This document shows, one piece after another, positions 8,380-17,404 of a stretch of 22,519 nt of DNA. A program made the position numbers and the translations under genes. The stretch is from contig NAVB01001423.1 of NCBI GenBank assembly GCA_002179805.1, forward strand, positions 1 to 22,519, in the 5' to 3' direction. Each line of letters begins with the position of its first letter. Positions within the stretch are counted from its first letter, which is position 1. The notes below the pieces were generated by a model. It had not been told where the DNA came from and made no database searches. It saw nothing but the letters and a program-made list of their open reading frames with translations. The DNA comes from Acanthamoeba lenticulata (lineage: Eukaryota > Discosea > Longamoebia > Acanthamoebidae).

Positions 8380-11300
8380 ATGGCGAAGGCCGTGGTCTTC
8401 TTGGGCCTTAGCATACTGCTCCTTGCGTGCTTCCTGACCTGCCCGAGCCAAGGTTCATTTTAGCTCCTTGTTCTTCGTAACCTGGTCGTGTGCGGTAACC
8501 CTGACCGGAAGCTGCTAGGCGCGCTTACGGTGGTGGGCGGTGGCGGTCCTTTCTCAAGTTCCTTGATGAAGTACTTGGTTGATGCCTACCAGGTACGAGA
8601 TCGAAAACCTTCACTCGAGAAAGCGCTCTACTTTGCGTTGAATTCTTACCAACTACAACTTACCTACTAGTTCGTCGACCCGGACGTGACGGTGTCCTAT
8701 GAAGAAGTGGGGTGGAAGGTCGGCTATGACAACTTCCTGAGTGGCGTTTATGTGCGTCGCCCACTTTCTATTCGATAGTCGGGTCCTTTGCAGCTCAAAC
8801 TGACGCTTCCTCCACAGGACTATGAAATCGTTGCAGCTGCCGGTCTTACAGAGGCCCAATCCAAGGCGTTTAACATCGCCGTGCTGCCGATCATGGCGCA
8901 GCCGTTGGTGCCCATCTACAACCTGCCCTCGCTTGACGCCGCCAACCAGACACTCGTACGTGTTTGTTTTTATTTTTGAACTTTCTTTTTTGTTTTCTTT
9001 TTTAAATTCACGTTCGAATAATGTTGATTCCTGGGGCGGCAGGTGCTGGACGGCTACACGCTGGGCGAGATCTGGTTGGGCAACGTCTTGTGGTGGAACG
9101 ACTCGGCCATTCAGGCTCTCAACCCCAACGCGTCCCTCCCGCCGGAGCCCATCACCTTGGCCTACGCCAATGACACGATGAGCAGCATCAGCATCGGCTT
9201 TCTCTACGCGCTCACTGTCTTCAATCCCAACTTTGCCGCGGCCTACACCGACATGGCCGACCTGATCTCCGACTTCACCACCATCCCCGGCATCCAGGAT
9301 CATGCGGTCAACACGGGCGCGCCAGGCACTGCCCAGGCCCAGTATGTGGCCAGCACGCCCTACACCCTGAGCTACTCGTCGCGCAACTTTGCCGAGGCCA
9401 AAGGGGCCAAGTTTGCCAACATGAAGAACAACGCTGGTATGTGCCTCTGATGAATGTAAAGAATTTCAGTGTCTCACCACCTCGTCCCATAGGGGTGGTG
9501 GTGGCGCCGACGAGCGCCGCGGTCACGTCGGCCCTCAATGAGGTGGACGTCACGTCGACCTTTCTTGGCCAGGCTGTGCTGAACGGAAGCCTGCCGACCT
9601 CCTGGCCCATGTGCCTGGTGAGCTACGTGGTGGCTTACAGCAACAAGAACGTCTCCAACTGCGACTACGTGCAGAAGTTGCTCGAGTTCACGGCCTGGGC
9701 GCAGCTCAACGAGCACACCTTCAGCCAGGTGCTCGCGCTGGGCTACACTCCCTTGCCCTTTGGCTACAAGACGTGCGTTTTCCTCTTTAATCAATTCAGT
9801 ATTTTAAAATCAGAAATCTCATTCTGGACCCACAACAGGAAGCTGATGGACCTCCTGGGCACTCTCATGTGTAACGGTGAGCGGGCGTTCCAACAAACGA
9901 TGCTCATCGGCGAGGGTCTGAGCTTCAACGTCTACAACGTGTGGATGGACGCCTTCGAGTCGGCCAACGTCAACTTGCGCTATTACCAGAACCCAACGTC
10001 CACCGCCATCGCTGACTTGTCCGCCTGTATGTTGTTCCGTCTTTCATTACCGTCCTCGAGCCGCAACTGACCCATACGCGTCTGGCCCCGCGTAGACGAT
10101 GTGGACTTTGGCGGCATCAGCACGCCCTTGACGAGCGGACAGAAAGCGGCCATGCCCGACGTCGTTGAGATCCCGATCATCGCCTACGCCGTCGCGCCGA
10201 CCTACAACGTGCCGGAGCTCCTGGGCAAGGGCAACCTGGTGCTCGACCTGACCACGCTGGCCGACATCATGCTGGGCACCGTGGACAACTGGAACCACTC
10301 GGCCATCCGCGCGCTCAACCCGAACCTCACGTCCTTCCTGCCCAACGCGTCCATCACCGTCATCACGCCCCTGGGCGCGCCCACGGTGATGCAGCTCTTC
10401 ACGCAGGCCCTCAGCCAGGCCAGCGCCGCGTTCGCCGCGCAGGTGGGCGTCGGGACCAACGTGCGAATGCCGGTGGACCTGATCCCGGGCCGCAACATCA
10501 ACACGTCGGACCCGACGACGGTCATCGCCTCCAACGTGCACTCGCTGGGCATGTGGCTGCCGGAGCAAATCCGGCTCCAGCGCCGCCTGGGCATCGCCGA
10601 CATGATCAACCCGGCGGGCAACCGCGTTTCGGTCAGCTACGAGTCGCTCCTCTCAGCCATCAACGACTTCAGCGCCGACTGGAGCGTGACCAACTTTGTG
10701 CTCGGGCCCGGCGCGGCCAGCTGGCCCATCGCGACCTACCACCAGTTCATCGTGCACCAGTCGACGATGGTCGACTGCGTTAAGGCCAAGGGGCTCGTGG
10801 ACTGGATTTACTGGAGCCAGACCAGCGCCACGGCCAAGGACCTCGCCATCAAGAACTTCCTGGGCGTCGCCGGCCAGTCGGCCCCGACGCGCAAGCGGCT
10901 CGTGCAGATGGTGGCCGACTTCACCTGCGGCGGCGTCCACGTGAGCTCGGTCTACGGCTGCATCCACGACGGCACCGTGTGCTCGGACCAGGGCGTGTGC
11001 ACCAGCGCCCAAGTGTGCCTGTGCGCCGCCGGCTTCGAGGGTCAGTTCTGCGAGGTGAACACGACTTCGTCCGGCTCGAGCACCGACGTGGCGGCGATCG
11101 CTGGGTCCGTGGTGCCGTCGGTCGTCATCGGCCTGCTGGTGGTCGTCGCGATCGTTGCCGCGGTGGTCGTCGTCATCGTGCTCCGGCGCCGGCGCGGCCG
11201 TGGCGACGACGACTGGGAGATCGAGGTGGGCGAGCTCGAGATGGGCGAGCAGCTCGGGGCCGGCGGCTACGGCGAAGTGCATAAGGCCATGTGGAAGGGG

Positions 11301-13649
11301 ACCGAGGTCGCGGTCAAGATGATGCTCTCGCAGGACGGCGCTGGTGCGCCGTCACGCGAGCTGGAGCGCAACTTCAAGGACGAGGTGCGCGTGATGACGG
11401 CCCTGCGCCACCCGAACGTGGTCCTCTTCATGGCGGCCTGCACCAAGCCGCCCAAGATGTGCATCGTCATGGAGTACATGGCTCTCGGCTCCCTCTTTGA
11501 CGTACGTTGCCCTCCTCGTCCTCGGAGCTGCGTTCGAATCCTGGCGCTAACGACACATTCCGCACATTCTACAGCTGCTGCACAACGAGCTGATCCCGGA
11601 CATCCCGTTTGCGCTGCGGAACAAGATGGGCTACCAGGCGGCCAAGGGCATGCACTTCCTCCACTCGTCGGGCATCGTCCACCGGGACCTCAAGTCGCTC
11701 AACCTGCTGCTCGACAACAAGTGGAACGTCAAGGTCTCGGACTTTGGCCTCACGCGCTTCAAGGAGGAGATGAAGAAGACCGCCGCCGGCAAGGAGATCA
11801 AGGGCTCCGTGCACTGGACCGCGCCCGAGATCCTCAACGAGGAGATGCAGGTCGACTACATGCTGGCCGACGTCTACTCGTTCGGCATCATCCTGTGGGA
11901 GCTCCTCACGCGCCAGCAGCCCTACTTTGGCCTCAGCCCGGCCGCGGTGGCCGTCGCCGTCATCCGGGACCACGCCCGGCCCCACTTGGACGAGGACATG
12001 CCCAACTGCCCGGCTGAGTTCCTGGACCTGCTCCGCGCCTGCTGGCACCAGGACCCCACCATCCGGCCCTCCTTCCTGGTATGCTCTCTCTCTCTCTCTT
12101 TCTCACGACAACGACGACGATGATGCTGATGTTGACGATAATGCAGGAGGTGATGACGCGCATGAGCGCGCTGGGCGGCGACGGCGCATCGTCTGGTCTC
12201 ACCAAGACGTCGACCAACTCGTCCTCGTCGTCGGGCGCGACCGGGAATCATGGCATCGGCACCAGCGCGATGGGCGGCGGAGGCGGAAGCGACCGCTTCA
12301 GCTCGTGGACACTGCCCAGCGGCGTGACGGGCGGCTCCACCAACAGCCACAACTCCAGCAAATCCTCTGACTCGGCCGGCGGCTCGGCCGCGGCCGCGAC
12401 AGCCGCGGCGGCCGGGACCGGCGTGCGGCCGCCCGAGGGCGAGATGGCGATCGTGTTCAGCGACATCACGCGCGCGGCTTCGCTGTGGGAGTTCAACCCG
12501 GCGGCCATGCGCGACGCGACGCTGGTCCACAACGAGCTCCTGCGCAAGCTGCTCAAGAAGCACCGCGGCTACGAGGTCGTCTTCCTGCGGGACCGCAACA
12601 GCGGCGAGGGCTCCTTCTGCGTGGCCTTCCAGCACGCGATGGACGCCGTCGAGTGGTGCATGGCCGTCCAGCACGCACTCGTGCACGACGCGCAGTGGCC
12701 CGAGGCCCTGCTCGACCACCCGGGCGCGGCCGAGGAGTGGGCTGGCGACGTGGACGACCGCGTCGTGTTCCGCGGCCTGCGCGTGCGTATGGGCGTGCAC
12801 GTGGGCTCGCCCCGCGTGGTGCGCGACCCGATGACGCGGCGCGTCGAGTACATCGGCCCCGTGGTCAACGCCGCGGCCCGCATCACGGCCATGACCCACG
12901 GCGGCCAGATTCTGCTCTCGGCTGCGGCCTTTGCCAAGCTCCACGCTTCCGAGCTGGTCCGCGAGCCCAAGCGCGTGGCCTGTTTGGGCAAGTTTGAGAT
13001 GCCCGACGCCCCGCGTGGGGCCAAGCTCTACGAGCTCAAGCCCCGCGGGCTCGAGGGCCGCTTCTTTGGCGGCGTCGACCGGGCCACGGCGCCCGGCCAC
13101 GGCCACAACGATCAGGCCTCGTCGAGCGGCAGCGAGGATCCCCACGCCGAGGCTACCGAGAACGGCGGCGGTCGCTCGGCGGCCGACAGCGACGATGAAG
13201 TGCAGGCCGTGGTGGGCGAGGGCATGCGGTTCCAGGAGGACAACTTCCTGACGTCGGCCAACCTGTGCCGGTGGATCATCGACTTCAACGAGGTCCAGCT
13301 TGGCAAGCAGATCGGCCTCGGGTCCTACGGCGTGGTCTACCGCGGCAGGTGGAAGGGCGTCGACGTGGCCGTGAAGCGGTTCATCAAGCAGAAGCTCGAC
13401 GAGCGGCGCATGCTCGAGTTCCGCGCCGAGATGGCCTTCCTGGCCGAGCTGCACCACCCCAACATCGTGCTCTTCATCGGCGCGTGCGTCAAGCGGCCCA
13501 ACCTGTGCATCATCACCGAGTTTGTCAAGCAGGGCTCGCTCAAGGACCTGCTGGCTAACACGAGCATCAAGCTCACCTGGCACCAGCGCGTCAAGCTGCT
13601 CCACTCGGCCGCGCTCGGGATCAGCTACCTGCACTCGCTCCATCCGGTG

Positions 13650-13682
<33 letters not shown>

Positions 13683-14084
13683 CTCGTCGACGAGAACGGC
13701 AACGTGAAGGTGGCCGACTTTGGCTTTGCGCGGATCAAGGAAGAGAACGCCACCATGACCCGCTGCGGCACGCCCTGCTGGACGGCGCCCGAGATCATCC
13801 GCGGCGAAAAGTACTCAGAGCAAGCCGACACGTTCTCGTTCGGCATCATCATGTGGCAGGTGCTCACGCGCAAGGAGCCCTTCGCCGGGCGCAACTTCAT
13901 GGGCGTCTCGCTCGACGTGCTCGAGGGCCGCCGGCCAGCCGTGCCGGGAGACTGCAATCCGACGTTCCACAAGCTGATGAAGAAGTGCTGGCACAGCAGC
14001 GCCGATAAGCGCCCGCCCATGGAGGACGTTGTCAATCAGCTCGATGTCATGCTGGGTGGCCGAGGAGACGACGACCGAGCGTGA
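8380..14084 (+). CDS. Transmembrane receptor: two PstS-like modules, EGF, TM, kinase, cyclase-like, kinase (10 exons)
   Basis: Exons: 8380-8452, 8519-8592, 8671-8751, 8818-8955, 9043-9436, 9493-9772, 9839-10026, 10096-11501, 11575-12078, 12147-14084; 1691 residues, frame kept at every junction. Layout: signal peptide 1-24; first phosphate-binding-protein-like (PstS/PBP) module about 25-360; second about 370-690; EGF-like Cys module about 695-728; one transmembrane helix about 741-770 followed by RRRRGRG; TKL-type kinase about 790-1050 (GAGGYG, VAVK, HRD near 914, DFG near 934, APE); Ser/Gly/Ala-rich linker; class III nucleotidyl cyclase-like domain about 1145-1345; second TKL-type kinase about 1426-1685 (GLGSYG, VAVK, HRDLKPSN, DFG, APE). 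Both kinases keep their catalytic motifs. The cyclase-like domain has altered key residues (see findings). Many N-x-S/T sites in the ectodomain fit a surface protein. Ligand and partners are unknown; phosphate or another small anion is only inferred from the fold. Confidence 0.9.
12079..12146 (+). other. Intron with CT-rich run within the receptor gene
   Basis: The ninth intron starts GTATGC and ends ATGCAG. It contains a (CT)n run followed by GAC/GAT-type trinucleotides. An ORF running through it in another upstream frame begins at 12081, but the kinase 1 end (RPSFL, then EVMTRM) reads naturally only when the intron is removed. Confidence 0.7.
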
Positions 14085-14199
14085 TTGTAAACTTTTCTTT
14101 CTCCTCTGGCTTCATGTACAACGTCTCACATACCTGTAGATTATACATCTCAAACCCTTTTCCCATTTGTGATTGGGTCAACGTGCTAAAGCAAGGCGA

Positions 14200-15110
14200 C
14201 ACCAGACTCGTTTGTTCACTTCGAGTGGCACGCAAGCGAAGAGTCTGGAAGCGCCCGGAGTTGAGCTGCCCAATCTGTTGGAATTGGCGCACGATGAGGT
14301 CACCGGTGATCAGCAATGATGAGGAACCGAAGATTGGGTGTAGCCTCGAAGACGTGGTCTGCAGTTGCAGGGCAACTTCGAAACCGATCTTGCAATACGC
14401 CGAGAGGCGTAATAGAGCATCTCGGCCGGTGTTTTGGGAACATCTAGTCTACCCGGCCAGGAAGAGTAGTCAATGTAGATCACCCGCACGTTATCGGGGA
14501 ACAGCAGCGCAGCTGCCACTGAGAAGGCTCTGAGGAAGGTCGTCTTTCCAGTCCCCTTAGGACCAAGTAGCACCTCCCCGACGCCGCAAAAACCCTTGGC
14601 GCCTCGTGCGAGTGCGCCAACCAGCTGCGCCAGCTCAGCCAGGGCCTTCTTGCGACGATAATGGTCGAGACGAGGAAGACTAAATCGGCCACTGTCCACC
14701 TTGCCGCAGCTCAGGAGATCCAAGAGAAGTTGGAACGCGACGACGATGTCGTCACGAGGAATTGAGGCGATCTGCTTCCATACTGCCGGGGGCATCTAGC
14801 TGAGAAGCTGGGGCGTAACTACAAAGTGGTTGTCCTTGGCGATGGGCTTGTTGGAGTGATCAAGTGTATCCGCCCAAAACTCAAGAGCTCTGGCCCGCTC
14901 TTGCAGCTTGCGCAACCAGGCCTGAGACACCAAAGGTTAAAAGAAGGTCTGCCTAACTGAGTTTGTGCCTGGGGCCCCTGACAAGTGCAGGTGGAAGGAT
15001 TGGTCTCCCTGGGGGAATTGAGCGACAGCCCACACGTGTTTGGCCAACTTCTCATCAACATTGGTGCAGGCTTCATAGGCACAGGTATTACTTCTGTTGT
15101 GCGATGGCAA
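14200..15110 (-). pseudogene. Broken P-loop NTPase gene
   Basis: Minus strand. The clearest part is 14795-14310 (161 codons), with LPRLDHYRRKKALAELAQLV and a Walker A motif GPKGTGKT at residues 78-85, then VRVIYIDYSSWP, a typical second strand. Upstream, the same frame continues from an acceptor at 14921 (WLRKLQERARALEFWADTLD) but meets a TAG at 14796-14798, just before the ATG. A possible earlier exon reads AVAQFPQGDQSFHLHL and joins it over a 36-nt GTTAGG...CTCAG intron. Downstream, another frame holds LLITGDLIVRQFQQIGQLNS, which looks like the next part of the same ATPase. No clear Walker B lies between, so a frameshift or internal deletion is likely. The family is unknown to me; amoeba and oomycete Crinkler-type effectors have NTPase domains of this style, but that link is weak. 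A functional gene with unusual splicing cannot be excluded. Confidence 0.5.
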
Positions 15111-15282
15111 TTAGCAAAAGAAAGTGAACTTGATGGTGGGTAACTCGGCCTGGTACCCTTGCTGATGAAGGTGCGCATGCTCATGAGCTTTGTGTGATGT
15201 GCGATCCGACGTTTTACACTTGTCCTTTTGTGAAAAGAGGACAATCAAATTATGCAAGAATGCTGGAAATGCGGGCTGGTGG

Positions 15283-17212
15283 TCACACGATCGACGGGAG
15301 ACCCAGGTACTGGCACACGACGCTGCAATAGATGTCCACTGTGGTGCCCAGTGAGGCCACTTCCACCCACTCTGAAACGCAGCCATGCCTCAGTAGTGGA
15401 AAGGAAAGAAGGAGAGAAGAAGCTGTGATGAGAAACGAGACGAGACGAGACGAAAAGAGGTGTCGGATGCGAACCGTTGGGGCCGTGCGGCGCGCCCCCC
15501 TTTGGGCCAAAGCCGCAGATGGTGGGGATGCCCTTCTCGATCAACATGTAGCCCTCATTGCCCGGCCCGCACCCGCCCACCTGCCGTGTGGGGCACACGA
15601 TGAAGAAGAAGAAGAAGAAGAAGAAGAGCCGCCTTGATCAGGTGGTGCCTGTTGAGGCGGAAGCGAGACGGTGTATCGACGTACGTCGGGAGTCTCGTGG
15701 AGAACGTGCTCAACGGCGCGCACGCACGAGACGGCCAGCGGGTGATCTTTCGGGATGAATGCCGCCGGCAGCCGCGCCTTGATCTTCATGGCTCCGCGCA
15801 GACGCGCCTCGCCCCACTTTTCGTTGCGCTCCTGTGGGTACCGTTAGATCATCTTACTCACATTCCATGATGATTATTCTTCAAAAACGTACAGCGATGA
15901 CTTGGGCGATGATGGCCTCGATGGTGGCGATGAGCTGGTCAATGTTGGTGTCGGGCATCGGGCGCATGTCCACCACCGCCTCCGCATAGTTGGGAATCTG
16001 CGGACGCGAAAGGCTCGTCAGGAATCCGGACGCGGCAGAGAAGAGGACACGTGGGATCCGTACGACGCTCTCATAGGTGCCGCCGGAGATGAGGGTGCCT
16101 GGCGTGCAGACAAAGTGAAGGCCGGGGAAGCTGTCATGCAGGTCGAGAGGCCACTCATGCTTTTCCAGGCGCGACAAGATCTCGACCAGCGCCATCGTCG
16201 CGTTGGCACCCTTCTTCCCACATGTCCACTCGCTGCTCCCTGCGCAGCAGCATCAGCAGCGGCCTATGTCATGTTGGTGATTACATTGTCCTCGTCGCGG
16301 GGACACGGCGTACCTGCGTGCACGGGCTGGCCGTGGACCTCGACGGTAAACCGGAGAAGGCCCCTGTGGCCGATCGTGACGCGTGTGCCCGGGTAGCCGT
16401 AGATGGCGCCCTTGCCGCCTACCAGCCCTTGCTCCAGCAGATACCTGCAGGTGGCCACAACACGCTTTGTCCGTTGGGATTGACATCTCTTTCGACGACG
16501 AAGAGAGAGGAGTCACGCACCGCATGCCGAGTGGGCTGCAGGCGCCGCTCTCTTCGTCGGCCACGATGGCCAGCTGCACCCGGCCCAGCTGCGAGTAGCG
16601 CGGGTCGCTGGGCGGGATCGCGTCGGCGAGCCGCTTGAGCGCGTAGAGGCCACACACTGGCGCGAGTCGAGAACACTTGCTTCGTGAGGCCAGCAAAAGG
16701 TCACAGGCCTCCCTTGCAAGAGAGAGGAATGGCGCGCACCCATGCCAGCTTTGTTGTCGCAAGCCCCACGGGCGTAGAGGAGGCCGTCCTCCACAACCCC
16801 GGCAAAGGGCGGGTGCTTCCACAGCTCCTCTTGTCCGGTGCCCACTACACAGGTGACCCACCCCTGTGTAAGTCGTCGCGTTTCTCGCCCTACACCACTA
16901 GCCACAGGTACCCGTGTCAGAGTGCGCCACAAATAGGAAGCTTGGCTCGCCCTCGCCCACCCAAACGACCAGGTTGGGTCTCTCCTCCTGCTCGAGATAG
17001 AGCAGCGTGAGGAGGCGTCAAAGGAATCCTAAAGCCAACAACGACCGTACGTCCAGCGCGTGGTAAGAGTAGTTGAGCCCCAATCGTTGTGCCTCACCAG
17101 CAAGTGCTTGCACTGTGGCCTTCTCGGTATGGACGCCGTTCACGGAGGGTGCTTGGACCAGCATCTGAAGCACTTTCACCATCTCTGCCACAACGTCGGC
17201 AGGGTCTCCCAT
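15283..17212 (-). CDS. M20-family metallopeptidase / amidohydrolase (10 exons)
   Basis: Exons on the minus strand: 17212-17051, 16987-16912, 16844-16740, 16656-16521, 16444-16314, 16239-16064, 15997-15893, 15831-15685, 15580-15475, 15371-15283; 410 residues, the normal size of the acetylornithine deacetylase/succinyl-diaminopimelate desuccinylase group. Visible motifs: FVAHSDTV (His76, Asp78), HPPF, YARGACDNKAG (Asp109), ADEESG (Glu149/Glu150, catalytic base and metal ligand), GYPGTRVTIGHRGLLRFTVE opening the lid domain, HAGS, VVDMRPMPD closing it, and ICGFGPKGGAPH near the end with the last metal His. These enzymes hydrolyse N-acyl amino acids or small peptides with two zinc or cobalt ions. 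No signal peptide, so cytosolic action is likely. The substrate cannot be told; ArgE-like, carnosinase-like or aminoacylase roles are all possible. The start at 17212 is the only suitable ATG and gives the expected N-terminal helix. Confidence 0.9.
15602..15625. repeat. (GAA)8 / (TTC)8 microsatellite in an M20 gene intron
   Basis: Eight GAA units on the plus strand, hence TTC on the sense strand of the M20 gene. The run lies in the intron between exons 8 and 9 (15581-15684), about 20 bases from the acceptor, where it supplies the pyrimidine tract. Confidence 0.9.
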
Positions 17213-17335
17213 CTTTGAATCAATTTTGTTTTCTTCTGTTGGAAACTAATTCTGTTTTGTCACTCCGTTGTCGCCTTCCCGCCACCTTCTTTAGGGGCTC
17301 CAACGGCAGCCACGCGTCCTCAAACCGTTGGGTGT

Positions 17336-17341
17336 TTTATT
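17336..17341 (-). terminator. Polyadenylation signal AATAAA for the secreted-protein gene
   Basis: On the minus strand AATAAA lies 63 bases past the TGA at 17405 and about 125 bases before the M20 start codon. It supports ending the secreted-protein gene at 17405. Confidence 0.55.
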
Positions 17342-17404
17342 CTTTCAGAATAAAAGCCTTCTTCCTTCGACTCCTCGTCCCGCCCGACCTCCTTCACGCT
17401 CTTG

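Noticed and set aside
10101..12017. Receptor ORF read through the 11502-11574 intron
   Set aside because: After 11501 this frame loses all kinase similarity, whereas the spliced frame resumes with LLHNEL and HRDLKS.
11922..13658. 578-codon minus-strand ORF opposite the receptor
   Set aside because: It is antisense to conserved kinase and cyclase sequence; long GC-rich genes often leave the opposite strand open. Its Val/Glu/His/Ala-rich translation has no family likeness.
12081..14084. Cyclase-kinase part as a separate gene starting at 12081
   Set aside because: The first residues come from an intron with a CT run. Removing 12079-12146 joins the end of kinase 1 (RPSFL to EVMTRM) in frame.
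15541..15789. Poly-Ser/poly-Leu coding run from the TTC repeat as part of the M20 protein
   Set aside because: Skipping it by a GTACGT...GGCAG intron joins HETPD to VGGCGPGNEGYM, keeping the enzyme's normal length.
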